DNA of 64,000 nt from Cupriavidus basilensis (GCF_000832305.1 NZ_CP010536.1:3534001-3598000); one strand, 5' to 3'; positions 34,277 through 43,977 are shown, counted from the stretch's first letter. Made by a program: numbers and translations. Notes: a model not told the origin generated them from the letters alone.

Positions 34277-37228
34277 CTATGCGGAGCAGATCATCGCGCC
34301 GGCCTGGCTACCCGGCCTTTGCCCGATATCCGGCCATACCAAGCCCTCGAACTGATCAGGCGGAACCGGCTGGGAATACAAATAGCCCTGGGCAAAATCA
34401 CAACCCACGGCGACGAGAAAATCGCGTTGCTCTGTCGTCTCCACGCCCTCGGCAATGACCTTCAAACCCAGTTTGTGAGCCAGCATGACCATGGCTTCGC
34501 AAAGCGCCTGATTGTCGCCGTCTGAGCCGAGGTTCTGCACGAATGAGCGGTCGATCTTGAGGTAATCGATGTCAAAGCGCTTGAGATAGGCCAGGGACGA
34601 GTAACCGGTGCCGAAGTCGTCGATCGAGACGCCGATTCCCGCATCGCGGAAGGTCAGCAGCTTCTTGTTCAGTTCAGCGTCCAGCAGCAGGCCCTCGGTG
34701 ATTTCAACCACCATGCTCTGCCCCGGCATCCCTTCGCGCATGAGATAGTCGGACCATTGCGCACAAACCTGGCTGTCTTGCCGAATCCGCATCGGCGACA
34801 TGTTGACGCTGATCTGGAAAAACGGATGGAAGCGGCCGCGCCATTGACGGGCCTGATGCACGGCCTGCTTGAACACCCAATCCCCGATTGGCACGATGAG
34901 CCCTGTGTCTTCGGCCAGGGGAATGAAGTCCAGCGGACTGATCGTGCCGCGCTCGGGGTGCAACCAGCGGATCAGTGCCTCGGCCTTGCGGATTTCCCCG
35001 GTGGCCAGGTCCACGATGGGTTGGTAGTAGACCTTGAACTGTCCGCCAGGCAGGGCGGCACGCAGATCGCTTGTGAGGCGCAGGCGTTTTTCTGCCGCTA
35101 CGCGCAAGTCGGGCGTGAAGTAGCAAAAGCGGTTGCGCCCGGCGTTCTTGGCCGCATACATGGCCTGGTCGGCATTCTTGAAAAGGACGTCCAGTTCGCT
35201 GGTGTCGTCGGGGTAAAGCGTGACGCCGACGCTGGCGGAAATAAAAGCCTCGTCCGCGCCGAGCGCGAAGGGCTCGGCCAGCTTGTGGATGATGGCCTTG
35301 GCGATGCGTTCAATGCTTTTGGTATCGCCCGTGTTGGGCAGAATGACGGTGAACTCGTCACCGCCCAGGCGCGCGACGATGTCCGATTCGCGCACGCACG
35401 AAATGATGCGCCTGGCCGCCTCGATCAGCAGGATGTCGCCTGTGTCGTGTCCCAAGGAGTCATTGACCTCCTTGAAACGATCCAGGTCGATCAGCATCAA
35501 GGCCATATGCTGCCGGGAGCGATGCGCGATGCCGGCTTCGTGCTCGAGTCGGCTGTGAAACATCTGGCGATTCGGAAGATGGGTTAGCGCATCGAAATTG
35601 GCCTGCTTCCAGATGGTCGCCTCGAACGCCATCCGGTCCGATAGATCGCGGCCCACGGCCAGCACCGAGTTCACCTTGCCCGAGCGGTCAATCTCCGGCG
35701 TCAGGCGGATATGGGTGCAATGTTCCTGCCCATCCCTGCTAAGCCATCTCAGCTCCATTTGCCCGCTTTTCCCGCTTGCAATGGTTTCGGCGATCTTCTC
35801 CTCGTAGATCAGCGCATTGGCGCCGCCGGGGATTTCCGAGGGCCGCTTGCCGAGCGATTCGGCAAGGCTGCACCCTGCCGAGTTGCAGAAGGCCGGATTG
35901 GCGTAAGTGCGGCGCAGGTCTCGGTCGTAGCGGGTAATGGTGTCCGGCGAGTTCTCGATCAACGTTCGCGACTCCTGCTCCCTGGTGACGAGTTCCGCGG
36001 TGCGCTCGTCGACGGTCTGCTCCAGGGAGGCGTTGATTTCGTTGATCTTCTGGATCTTTTGCTTGATGGCCCCACTCATTCTTTCGAAACACTGCGCGAG
36101 CCAGTCCAGTTCGTCCTTGCCGCCGGCATCGGTGCGCGCCAGCGCCTGTGCCTCGGCGCCCGCATCGTTGCCGGTGTCGTGCATCTTTCGCACCAGCTCT
36201 TTGAGTGGTGCCGAAATGCTGTGGGAGATGAAATAGGCCAGGAAGATCGAGAGCAGGAAACCCGAGATGCCAACCAGTACGATCTGATTGCGCACGGACT
36301 GTGCCTCCGCCATCAGCTTCTTCTCAGGGATGGTGCTGACCACGATCCATGTCGTGCCGGGAATTCCCGTGTACGCGGCCAGGTAGCGCCCCTCGCGCTG
36401 GCCCTCGAAGTCGACGAACCCACTGGGCTCCCCGTTTAGCGTGTTGTTCGCGATTTTTCTGATCAGGTCAGGCTCGGCCGTCCCGTCGGTGTTCGTGGAT
36501 ATGCCGTCGGTGCGGACAACCAGCTTGTTGCTGCTGGCATCGAGCACATAGATCTGCGTTCCGCTCCCCAAGGCGACGTCATTGAACATGGTCGAGAAAT
36601 AGTCGGGGCGAATGACCAGGACCAGGTTGCCGATCTGCCGATTGTTGCTCTTGCCAATGATGGCGCGCACCATCCCCAGGTTTTGCTGTCCGGCGCCGTT
36701 GTCGTAACTGCCCCAGTAAGCCCGGCCGTTGCGCTCGGGAGCCTGCTTGACCAGGCGCATGACACCCCGCGTCAGCTGCGCGAACACCTGGGTGTCCATG
36801 ATCCGGTTGTTCTTGTCGAGCAGATACTTCTGGTTGATGAAGTCAGCCGATCCGTAGTGCTGCAGCAGCAGCCGGGTCATATCCTGGCGCGCCTCGTTCT
36901 GCTCCTTTGCGCTGCCGTTGACCACGTTTGTCAGCGCATTTTGAACGCGATCGGACAGGACAAGAAGGCTGCTTTCCGTCTCGACCTGCTCCATGCGCAG
37001 CGAGATGTTCTTGGAGACCTGCTTGACCATCTCCTTGGAGAAGATCTGCGCCTTCTCCTTGATCGCGGCGGTGGATTCCACATACGAGATGTAGCCCGAA
37101 ATCAGTATCGGTATCAGCGACAGCAGGCTGAACGCGGTCATCAGCCGGTAGCGGATTTCGACACGGCGCAGCAGGTCCAGCGAGAGATAGGCGAAGGCGC
37201 TTCGCAGCGAACCTGTGATTGAGCTCAT
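34277..37228 (-). CDS. Membrane sensor protein with dCache, HAMP, PAS, GGDEF and EAL domains
   Basis: The 983-residue product has a membrane helix at about 28-50, a large periplasmic dCache-like sensor (about 55-315), a second helix (about 318-340) and a HAMP-like and coiled linker (to about 420). A PAS domain (LIENSPDTITRYDRDLRRTY) follows, then GGDEF with intact RLGGDEF and EAL with intact EALIRW plus DDFGTGYSS and ITEGLLL. It can therefore both make and degrade cyclic di-GMP. Its start codon overlaps the stop of the upstream solute-binding protein gene by 4 bp, which suggests that the binding protein presents a ligand to the periplasmic sensor. Confidence 0.93.
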   Translation of the reverse strand: MSSITGSLRSAFAYLSLDLLRRVEIRYRLMTAFSLLSLIPILISGYISYVESTAAIKEKAQIFSKEMVKQVSKNISLRMEQVETESSLLVLSDRVQNALTNVVNGSAKEQNEARQDMTRLLLQHYGSADFINQKYLLDKNNRIMDTQVFAQLTRGVMRLVKQAPERNGRAYWGSYDNGAGQQNLGMVRAIIGKSNNRQIGNLVLVIRPDYFSTMFNDVALGSGTQIYVLDASSNKLVVRTDGISTNTDGTAEPDLIRKIANNTLNGEPSGFVDFEGQREGRYLAAYTGIPGTTWIVVSTIPEKKLMAEAQSVRNQIVLVGISGFLLSIFLAYFISHSISAPLKELVRKMHDTGNDAGAEAQALARTDAGGKDELDWLAQCFERMSGAIKQKIQKINEINASLEQTVDERTAELVTREQESRTLIENSPDTITRYDRDLRRTYANPAFCNSAGCSLAESLGKRPSEIPGGANALIYEEKIAETIASGKSGQMELRWLSRDGQEHCTHIRLTPEIDRSGKVNSVLAVGRDLSDRMAFEATIWKQANFDALTHLPNRQMFHSRLEHEAGIAHRSRQHMALMLIDLDRFKEVNDSLGHDTGDILLIEAARRIISCVRESDIVARLGGDEFTVILPNTGDTKSIERIAKAIIHKLAEPFALGADEAFISASVGVTLYPDDTSELDVLFKNADQAMYAAKNAGRNRFCYFTPDLRVAAEKRLRLTSDLRAALPGGQFKVYYQPIVDLATGEIRKAEALIRWLHPERGTISPLDFIPLAEDTGLIVPIGDWVFKQAVHQARQWRGRFHPFFQISVNMSPMRIRQDSQVCAQWSDYLMREGMPGQSMVVEITEGLLLDAELNKKLLTFRDAGIGVSIDDFGTGYSSLAYLKRFDIDYLKIDRSFVQNLGSDGDNQALCEAMVMLAHKLGLKVIAEGVETTEQRDFLVAVGCDFAQGYLYSQPVPPDQFEGLVWPDIGQRPGSQAGAMICSA

Positions 37229-38532
37229 TTGTAGTGCATCTTTGCTTCATTCTTGACCGACGCGTCGAGGCGTCTGGCTGCCTGTGCGGGCGTAATCGTC
37301 CCGGTCAGCACGTCCTGCATCAATCGATGAAGCTGCTCGATCGAGTTGGAAGGCAGAACCGAATAGTAGGGGCTGGCGGTCACCGGATAGCGGCTGACCA
37401 TGTTTGTGTAGTCGATCATTCTCTGATCGCTCGCAAGCGTTCCCGCGCCTTGCTTGAATGGGGGGATGTTCTGGCGTTTTCTCTGGAGAATGGAGAACCC
37501 CTTGCCGGCAATGAATTCGAGAAAACGCATGGCTGCGGCCTTGTGGGGCGTGTCGCACACCGCAAACCCGGTTTCGCTGCCGATCACAGGCACCACACGC
37601 TTGCCGGGCGCGTTCCAGGGCGGAATGAACACGCCAACCTCGAACGGATTGCCGTGCAGCAAATGGCCAGCCGCCCAACTGCCGTGAAAAGCCATCGCGA
37701 CCTTGCCATCCTTGAACAGCCGTATGCCCTCATCGTAATCCGTCGCCATGAAGGCGTCTTGCACGTAGCCGCGTTGCGGCATCAGCGCAATACTGGCGAA
37801 GATATCGGCTACCTCGGGCGTGTTCAGGTCCAGCGTGCCATCGCCGATCTTCTGCTTCCAGGCTGGCTCGCGCGCCACCACGTTGTTGGCAAAGCCAAAG
37901 CTGAAGGGGCCGTTGCCGAGCATGTTCGGGAAGCCGCCGCTCCACATGATGGGTGTGAAGCCCGCAAGCTTGAGCTGCTCGCAAACCATCAGGAACTCGT
38001 GGAAATTGGTTGGCAGTTCCTTGATCCCAGCCCTCGCGAACAGTGCCTTGTTGTAGTAGATCAGCGTTGTCGCCACGCCGCCGGATATGCCAAATCGCCT
38101 GGATTGGCGACTGGTCCAGTCCCCCTTGAGCGGGCTGAGCATGTTGTTCCATGCCGATGTGGTGCTCACGTCTGCCAGGATGCCCTGATCGGCCAATTCA
38201 GCCGCATAGGCGTTCGGGTTGACACTCACCAGATCCGGCAAGTTGCCAGAGGCGATCCGGGGCTTGATGTTCTCCTCGACCGAATTGCCGATCATGAACT
38301 GCACATCCACGCGGACATCTGGATTGAGCTTGCTGAATTCGGCAGCAATCTGGAGCATCTCCTCTGGCCAGTCTGGCGCCCATATCAACGCGGTGATGGA
38401 AGTCCTGGCGGGCACGGCGGCGCCTGGCGAAGCGTTGTCTTGCTGCTGGCAACCGGACAAGAACAATAAAAGAAGGCTGACCAGGCCCGTTAGCAGGGAG
38501 GCAAACCCGATGCGTCGCGCCTGGTGATTCAC
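37225..38532 (-). CDS. Extracellular solute-binding lipoprotein coupled to a c-di-GMP enzyme
   Basis: The 435-residue product has a lipobox signal peptide (LLFLSGC, Cys at about 28) and the family-1 (sugar type) binding-protein layout: PDVRVDVQFMIGN, FGISGGVATTLIYYNKALFA, FKDGKVAMAFHGSWAAG and a C-terminal helix-rich lobe. ABC permease and ATPase genes are absent on both sides. Instead it is translationally coupled to a GGDEF-EAL receptor. It is therefore more likely a periplasmic sensor subunit than a transport component, by inference. Confidence 0.92.
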   Translation of the reverse strand: MNHQARRIGFASLLTGLVSLLLLFLSGCQQQDNASPGAAVPARTSITALIWAPDWPEEMLQIAAEFSKLNPDVRVDVQFMIGNSVEENIKPRIASGNLPDLVSVNPNAYAAELADQGILADVSTTSAWNNMLSPLKGDWTSRQSRRFGISGGVATTLIYYNKALFARAGIKELPTNFHEFLMVCEQLKLAGFTPIMWSGGFPNMLGNGPFSFGFANNVVAREPAWKQKIGDGTLDLNTPEVADIFASIALMPQRGYVQDAFMATDYDEGIRLFKDGKVAMAFHGSWAAGHLLHGNPFEVGVFIPPWNAPGKRVVPVIGSETGFAVCDTPHKAAAMRFLEFIAGKGFSILQRKRQNIPPFKQGAGTLASDQRMIDYTNMVSRYPVTASPYYSVLPSNSIEQLHRLMQDVLTGTITPAQAARRLDASVKNEAKMHYK

Positions 38533-38932
38533 TTTGCGGATTCGGGATGGATTAGCCGCGCTTCGGCAGGCACTTTTGCCGTGCCGTGAAGCGAACCGTT
38601 GGCGCTTGCATCGCGAAAGAACCGATGGCGCGGCATGGTGGCGTCCGGGCTGCGATAGCTACGCGTGAATGCGCAGCCAACCCGCATCGGGCAACGCTTA
38701 CGACGGCTGGAATGCGTAGGTTTGGCCATGACAGCAGATCGGGCGAATTGAGGGGGGGCAGTGCCTACACTGCATATCGACAACGAGTGCAAATACTTTA
38801 CCGGGGCAAACCCGAATCTCCCCGCCATGACCAGTCGCTGCCGGCATCGCCGGCGTCAGCATCATAGCCGATTGACCGCCGCTGACCGGTGTGCTCCCAC
38901 CGTCTCTTTCAGCGAGGCTGGGCGGCAAAATC
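38533..38932. other. 400-bp gap without a recognised gene
   Basis: It contains the promoter region of the binding protein/GGDEF-EAL pair and the downstream region of a LysR gene. Short frames occur on both strands but none has a ribosome-binding site or protein-like composition. Confidence 0.4.
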
Positions 38933-39865
38933 CTATCCTTTAACAGGGTGCGTCGTGTGCGCCGTCTCATGGCGCATCCATTGGCTGAACGCAAGGATGC
39001 GAGGATCCTGGCTGCTTCGCGCCGGATAGACGAGATGATAGGCATACGCCGGCGCGATGCTCACGCCAATCTCGAATAGCCGCACCAGGCGGCCCTGGGC
39101 CAGGTCATTGGCAATCATGGGCAGTTCCACGAGGCCAATGGCAGCGCCGTCGATCACGGCCTGCACGACATGGCTCGAATCGGCAAAGGCGACGCATCGG
39201 CTGTCGTCGAAATCGTCAATGCCGGCGGCGGCCATCCACATGCGCCAGTCGGGCCAGGCCATGCCGTCCACCGGGCAGTCGACATAGCACAGCGTGTGGC
39301 CAAGCAAGTCCCGCGGTGTTTGCAGCCGGGTACCGGCTTCGCGCAGTTTCGGGCTGCAGATCGGGACGACAACCGTGTCGAACAACCGGTCCGAGCACGT
39401 GTCTTCGTAGTGCCCCGCGCCAAAGCGGATCGCGATATCCACGTCGTCCGCGTCGAAGTCCCGTACCTGATCGGAAATATCGAATGTGAGTTCGAGCGTC
39501 GGGTTGGCGGCCCTGAACCGCGCAAGCCGTGGCAGCAGCCAGTTGGTGGCGAACATCGCGCCTAGCGAGATGCGCAGATGCGCCGGGCCCCGCGCCATTC
39601 TCCGGGCCCGGCTGGTGGCCCGCTGCAAGGTGTCGAGCGCGTCGGCGGCCGCCTCGAACAGGACGGCGCCGGCTGGCGTGAGCTGGATGCTGCGGCTGGT
39701 GCGCGCGAACAGCACGATGCCCAGCTGGCCCTCGATCTCCTTGATCTGGTAGCTGACGGCCGCTGGCGTCAACCCCACCTCCTGCGCCGCGCGCGTGAAG
39801 TTCAAGTGCCGCCCGGCTGCCTCGAAGGTCCTCAGTGCGCGTGTGCCCGGCAGCATTCGCTTCAT
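38933..39865 (-). CDS. LysR-type regulator, GcvA-like
   Basis: The 310-residue product starts MKRMLPGTRALRTFEAAGRH and has the helix-turn-helix NFTRAAQEVGLTPAAVSYQI typical of the GcvA branch of LysR regulators, followed by the two-lobe sensing domain (FDISDQVRDFDADDVDIAIR). It is divergent from a class IV aminotransferase gene with a 152-bp shared intergenic region that contains a dyad, so it probably controls that gene and itself. Confidence 0.93.
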   Translation of the reverse strand: MKRMLPGTRALRTFEAAGRHLNFTRAAQEVGLTPAAVSYQIKEIEGQLGIVLFARTSRSIQLTPAGAVLFEAAADALDTLQRATSRARRMARGPAHLRISLGAMFATNWLLPRLARFRAANPTLELTFDISDQVRDFDADDVDIAIRFGAGHYEDTCSDRLFDTVVVPICSPKLREAGTRLQTPRDLLGHTLCYVDCPVDGMAWPDWRMWMAAAGIDDFDDSRCVAFADSSHVVQAVIDGAAIGLVELPMIANDLAQGRLVRLFEIGVSIAPAYAYHLVYPARSSQDPRILAFSQWMRHETAHTTHPVKG

Positions 39866-39896
39866 CGATCTTCAAGCCATTTTTAATGATCCGGCA

Positions 39897-39912
39897 AGAA
39901 ATACTCGTTTCT
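39897..39912. promoter_or_regulatory. Dyad AGAAA-N6-TTTCT between LysR and aminotransferase genes
   Basis: A perfect five-base inverted repeat with six-base spacer lies 31 bp upstream of the LysR start, a plausible autoregulatory operator. No second copy was found, so this rests on symmetry and position alone. Confidence 0.4.
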
Positions 39913-40017
39913 CAAAGCGCGGTCAATAGCAGATAGTTGCGGCCAACCCTGCACATGCAGGCGGGACGCGGCTTTCGCCAAGCCCATTGCATGCCACTAC
40001 CGGAGTCACAGCGACCC

Positions 40018-40839
40018 ATGTCAGCTAGCCAGTCTTCCTTTATCGTTCACCGCAACGGCCTGCCGGCAACGCTCGCCGGGTTGGCACCCCTTGCCTTTGC
40101 GGGCTACGCGCATTTCACCGCGATGCAGGTGCGCGGGGGCCGGGCCCGTGGGCTGGACCTCCATCTCGAGCGGCTCAGGGTTGCCTCGATGGCGTTGTTC
40201 GGCCGCGCCTTGCCCGACGATCAGGTGCGTGCCTATCTGCGCGCGGCGCTGGCATGCGCGCCGGCGGACGTCTCGCTGGTGGCCACCGTGTACTCGCCGG
40301 CGGGTGAGTTCACCGTGGCCGGTGCGGATGTCGAGCCTGAAATGCTGGTGCGTACCGGGCCGCCCGCGTCCGGCCCACAGGGGCCGTTGGGGTTGGCCGC
40401 TGTCCCTCACGAGCGGGTGCTCCCCGCCCTGAAACACGTTGGCGAAGTGGCCAAGACGTATTTCCTCCGCCAGTCCGTGGGCAAAGGCTTCGACGATGCC
40501 GCTTTCGTCGATGCTCGGGGGCGGCTTAGCGAGGGGACCATCTGGAACCTGGTCTTTTGGGACGCAGACGCGGAAACGGTGGTGTGGCCCGAGGCCGAGA
40601 TGCTGGCAGGCACGACCATGGGTATCGTCCGCCGGCAACTGGATCGCCTCGGTGTGCGTCAGCGCGTCCAGCCGGTGGCGCTTGCGGACCTGCCTGGCCT
40701 GGGCGGGGCAGCGGTGATGAACTCCTGGACGCCGGGGGTGGCGGTGAACCGGATCGGTTCCGCGCCCATGCCTGCGGCGCCGAGCTTCGTGGCACTGCTT
40801 CACCGGGCTTATCAGATGGAGGAACCCGTCTCGCCGTGA
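40018..40839 (+). CDS. Class IV PLP aminotransferase family protein
   Basis: ATG 40018 follows a GGAG (14 bases upstream); earlier in-frame ATGs at 39937 and 39991 are possible. The 273-residue product has the fold-type IV layout: Arg in HLERLRVASMALFGR, the probable PLP lysine in VAKTYFLRQ, DDAAFVDARGRLSEGTIWNL and LAGTTMGIVRRQL. This family includes branched-chain aminotransferase, D-amino acid aminotransferase and aminodeoxychorismate lyase; the KT-x-FLRQ context is closest to the last, but substrate cannot be fixed. Divergent from a GcvA-like regulator. Confidence 0.9.
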   Translation: MSASQSSFIVHRNGLPATLAGLAPLAFAGYAHFTAMQVRGGRARGLDLHLERLRVASMALFGRALPDDQVRAYLRAALACAPADVSLVATVYSPAGEFTVAGADVEPEMLVRTGPPASGPQGPLGLAAVPHERVLPALKHVGEVAKTYFLRQSVGKGFDDAAFVDARGRLSEGTIWNLVFWDADAETVVWPEAEMLAGTTMGIVRRQLDRLGVRQRVQPVALADLPGLGGAAVMNSWTPGVAVNRIGSAPMPAAPSFVALLHRAYQMEEPVSP

Positions 40840-41094
40840 GCGCAGGCGGCGGTGGCGTTGCACGTGCTGGCCATCGCACTGTATGCGCTGAACAGCCTGG
40901 ACAGCCTGCACCCAGGTCATTGACCCCGCCAAGGCGAGGCCGCAGAGCCACATGAGGGGCCGCCGAGATGCTGAAACACGCATTGGATTGCCTCCTGTCC
41001 GGCGTGGCGCCGCGCGTCCGAGCGCTACGCCGCTTCCTGCAGGAGCGCTGCCTCAAAGCTTGAGCGCCCTGCCCTGGCCGCGCCTGCCGAATGC

Positions 41095-42117
41095 TCAGCC
41101 CGCAGCGGTCTCCAGCGCCGCTTCATATTGTCCCAGGCTGGCCAGGCCATTGAGCCGTGAGCGCTGCAGCAGGGCCCGTTGCGCTTGCGCCGCGTTGGCG
41201 GCCTCGCCGCGCCAGGCCAGCAGGGGCGGCTCCTGCAAGGCGCGCCCGTAGGAGAACGACAGCCGCCAGGGCAACGGGGCGAGCCGGTTCATGGCATCGA
41301 GATTGGCGGTGGCCTCAATGGGCGTTTGGCCGCCGGACAGGAAGAAGATGCCCGGCACCGCCGCGGGCACCGTGCGCTTGAGCACCTGCACGGTCTGCAT
41401 GGCAACCTCGGCCGGCGCCGCGTGCCCGGCGTCCTTGCCGGGGAGCACCATGCTGGGTTTCAGCAGCATGTGTTCGAGCACTACCGCATGCCGGTGCAAG
41501 GCGTGAAAGACGTCATGCAGCACCGCCTCGGTGACCTCGGCGCAACGCGCCATGGCGTGCGCGCCATCCATCAGCACCTCAGGCTCGACGATAGGCACCA
41601 CGCCCATCTCCTGGCAGATCGCGGCATAGCGCGCCAGCGCCTGCGCATTGGCCTGGATGGCAAGCCGGCTGGGCAGTTCGCCGGACACGTTGTACACCGC
41701 GCGCCACTTGGCGAAGCGTGCGCCTTGCTGGCGATAGGCGGCAAGCCGCTTGGCCAGCCCGTCGAGGCCCTCGGTGATCTCGTCGCCGGGAGCGTGGGCG
41801 AGCGCGAGCTTGCCCTTGTCCACCTTGATGCCGGGCACAATGCCATGGCGCGCGGCGAGCGCTGGCAGCGGCGTGCCATCGTCGGCGCACTGGCCCAGCG
41901 TTTCCTCGTACAGGATCACGCCGCTGATGCATTCACCAAGACCTGGTGTCGACAGGAGCAGGTTGCGCCACGCCCGGCGGCTCTCCTCGCTCGATGCCAC
42001 GCCGATGCGTTCGAACCGCTTGGCGATCGTCGCCCCGCTCTCGTCGGCGGCCAGCAGTCCTTTGCCTGCTTGAACCAGGGCATCCACGGTGGCTTGCAGT
42101 TCGCTTCGTGTGTCCAT
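41095..42117 (-). CDS. Class I fructose-bisphosphate aldolase
   Basis: From ATG 42117 the 340-residue product matches the eukaryote-like class I aldolase. LLAADESGATIAKRF lies at the start, GIVPGIKVDKG next, the Schiff-base lysine in HMLLKPSMVLPGKD, and FFLSGGQTPIEAT and LSFSYGRALQ at the phosphate site. It splits fructose 1,6-bisphosphate into dihydroxyacetone phosphate and glyceraldehyde 3-phosphate. The 46-residue frame upstream is not coding in character. Monocistronic; beta-proteobacteria usually also have a class II enzyme elsewhere. Confidence 0.95.
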   Translation of the reverse strand: MDTRSELQATVDALVQAGKGLLAADESGATIAKRFERIGVASSEESRRAWRNLLLSTPGLGECISGVILYEETLGQCADDGTPLPALAARHGIVPGIKVDKGKLALAHAPGDEITEGLDGLAKRLAAYRQQGARFAKWRAVYNVSGELPSRLAIQANAQALARYAAICQEMGVVPIVEPEVLMDGAHAMARCAEVTEAVLHDVFHALHRHAVVLEHMLLKPSMVLPGKDAGHAAPAEVAMQTVQVLKRTVPAAVPGIFFLSGGQTPIEATANLDAMNRLAPLPWRLSFSYGRALQEPPLLAWRGEAANAAQAQRALLQRSRLNGLASLGQYEAALETAAG

Positions 42118-42279
42118 GATGCGGCTCCGTGAATGTGGTATGGGAACAAGCATTGACGCATAAGCGCGATCGCGCAAGCGACCCGGGGCGCGTGGCCAGC
42201 GCTGATGGTGGCCGACCGAACACTTCGCGCAGCTTGCCCTTGGCCTGCTGGACACTAGAGCGCGGCGCGCAGGGCGTAG

Positions 42280-43977
42280 TCAGGCCCGAGGCATCTGCGC
42301 CGCCTTGGTCAGCACGCAAACGGGCACCGGGTCATCGCGGCCTCGCAGGTGTGCGGCAAGCTGCGGCAGGCCTGCGGCCGAAACGCCGGCTTGCTGGAAG
42401 ACCTGTTCCGAGACGATCGCCTCGCAAGCCATCTCCTTTGTCAACTGCTCGAGTCTCGAGGCCACATTCAACGGGTCACCAATTGCCGTAAACGTAACGT
42501 GGTCGCGGAAACCAATCTCGCCCATGACGGCCCGGCCGCAATGCAATCCGATGCCAAAGCGGATTGGCGTGTGCAACTGCTGCTTGAGCGCAGCGTTGAG
42601 TTCCTCGATATTGGCTGCAACCAGCGGCACTGCGCCAAGCGCCTGGCGGCAGGCCTCGGCCGGCTCGCAGCGCAAGCCAAAGATGGCGAGCACCGCATCT
42701 CCCAGGAACTGGTTTGGCAGACCGCCCGCCTGAACCACCGCGGCGCAGACCGCACTGAGGAAGCGGCTGACCATGAACAGGCTGTCGTACGGCAATTGTG
42801 CCGCCGCAAGCTTTGTGGAATCCCGCATATCCACGAACATGAATGCCGCGAACCGCTCTTGCGGCATGACGTCCCGCTGGCGCCGCTGCAGGAAGGCTGC
42901 CGATGCGGCCGGCGGCACCAGTGGCCACACGCGCAGATCATGGGTCGGCCGCAACTGGCAGGCGAGGCGCACTGTCCGCGAATCCGCTCCCAGCCGCTCC
43001 AGAACGCGCCGCTCCGCCTCCGCCGGCGCGGGCAGCGGCACGGCACTGAGCACACGCACCCGGCACAGCGTGCATCGGGCACGGCCACCGCAGGTGCTGG
43101 CATGGGGCACCCCGGCCATGCGGCTAGCCTCCAGCACCGAGAATCCGAGCGGCGCGAATACCTTTCGCCCGTCCGGATACTGAACGCAGAGCCGCCCGGC
43201 CCGGCGCTCCCGCACCGTGCGCACCAGCCGCGCTGCGAGCACCAGCAGCAGCGCACCACCATCGAAGAGCAAAAAGTCGTTGCGCAACTCGGCGAGCCAG
43301 AGGTTTTGCAGCCCCGTTCCGATGATCGTGGTCCGGGTCGCCGCGGCGCGCCAGACGGGATCCTGCGCGAGCGCGATCACTTCCCGTCCGCCCTGCAAGA
43401 AGCCGAGCAGCGCGAGCACCGGGACCAGCACGGCGACGCTCAGCAGCACGCTGCGCCACGCCCCGAACCATGGTTTCAAGCGCAACCAGAACCAGATGCC
43501 GTAACACCCATGCAGCCAGGCCACCACCAATAGCATCAGCTGCACGCGGCCGAAAAACGGTGAATCGATCCAGAACGCGTACAGCAACTGTGCGTAACTT
43601 TTGTTCAGGCCGAACTCGGCAAAGGCGACCCGTGTATTCACGACATGGTTGACTAGCAGCGGCGGTATGCACAAGCCGAGGACGAGTTGCGCTACCTCAC
43701 CCGGGGTCCAGTGCAACGAGCGCCGTTCGTACAGAGCCCACAGACCCAGGAAGAAATGCGCCACCAGCGCGCTGTACAACAGGGCCGTTCCAAGCCATCC
43801 CTGCCAGATGAACTTCTGCACGAGCAGGCCACGCTCCAGCCAGGCCAGCGAGATATTCCCCAGCGAGTGGTTCAGGAGGTGCGTGCCCACATAGGTAAAC
43901 AGCACCAGTCCGGTAGTCAGACGGACCGATCGCACACCCGCCGGCCGCCACCTTTGAAGATAGGGAACGCGTGACAT
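42280..43977 (-). CDS. CyaC-like adenylate cyclase: heme-type membrane domain, 2Fe-2S domain, class III cyclase
   Basis: ATG 43977 follows GGAGGG. The 565-residue product has six membrane segments (to about residue 255) with histidines placed as in succinate-dehydrogenase cytochrome b (His33 and His37 in GTHLLNHSLG, His74, His111, His156). A plant-type ferredoxin domain follows with Cys296, Cys302, Cys305 and Cys340 (TCGGRARCTLC, LACQL). The class III cyclase domain has metal Asp383 (FVDMRDST) and Asp427 (FLGDAVLAIFG). This is the domain order of CyaC of Sinorhizobium, a membrane redox-sensing cyclase. It should link quinone/electron-transport redox state to cAMP, by inference from that family. 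Confidence 0.92.
   Translation of the reverse strand: MSRVPYLQRWRPAGVRSVRLTTGLVLFTYVGTHLLNHSLGNISLAWLERGLLVQKFIWQGWLGTALLYSALVAHFFLGLWALYERRSLHWTPGEVAQLVLGLCIPPLLVNHVVNTRVAFAEFGLNKSYAQLLYAFWIDSPFFGRVQLMLLVVAWLHGCYGIWFWLRLKPWFGAWRSVLLSVAVLVPVLALLGFLQGGREVIALAQDPVWRAAATRTTIIGTGLQNLWLAELRNDFLLFDGGALLLVLAARLVRTVRERRAGRLCVQYPDGRKVFAPLGFSVLEASRMAGVPHASTCGGRARCTLCRVRVLSAVPLPAPAEAERRVLERLGADSRTVRLACQLRPTHDLRVWPLVPPAASAAFLQRRQRDVMPQERFAAFMFVDMRDSTKLAAAQLPYDSLFMVSRFLSAVCAAVVQAGGLPNQFLGDAVLAIFGLRCEPAEACRQALGAVPLVAANIEELNAALKQQLHTPIRFGIGLHCGRAVMGEIGFRDHVTFTAIGDPLNVASRLEQLTKEMACEAIVSEQVFQQAGVSAAGLPQLAAHLRGRDDPVPVCVLTKAAQMPRA

Noticed and set aside
40021..40983. 320-codon minus-strand frame as a full gene
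   Set aside because: Nearly all of it is antisense to the class IV aminotransferase; only its first 20-25 codons look protein-like.
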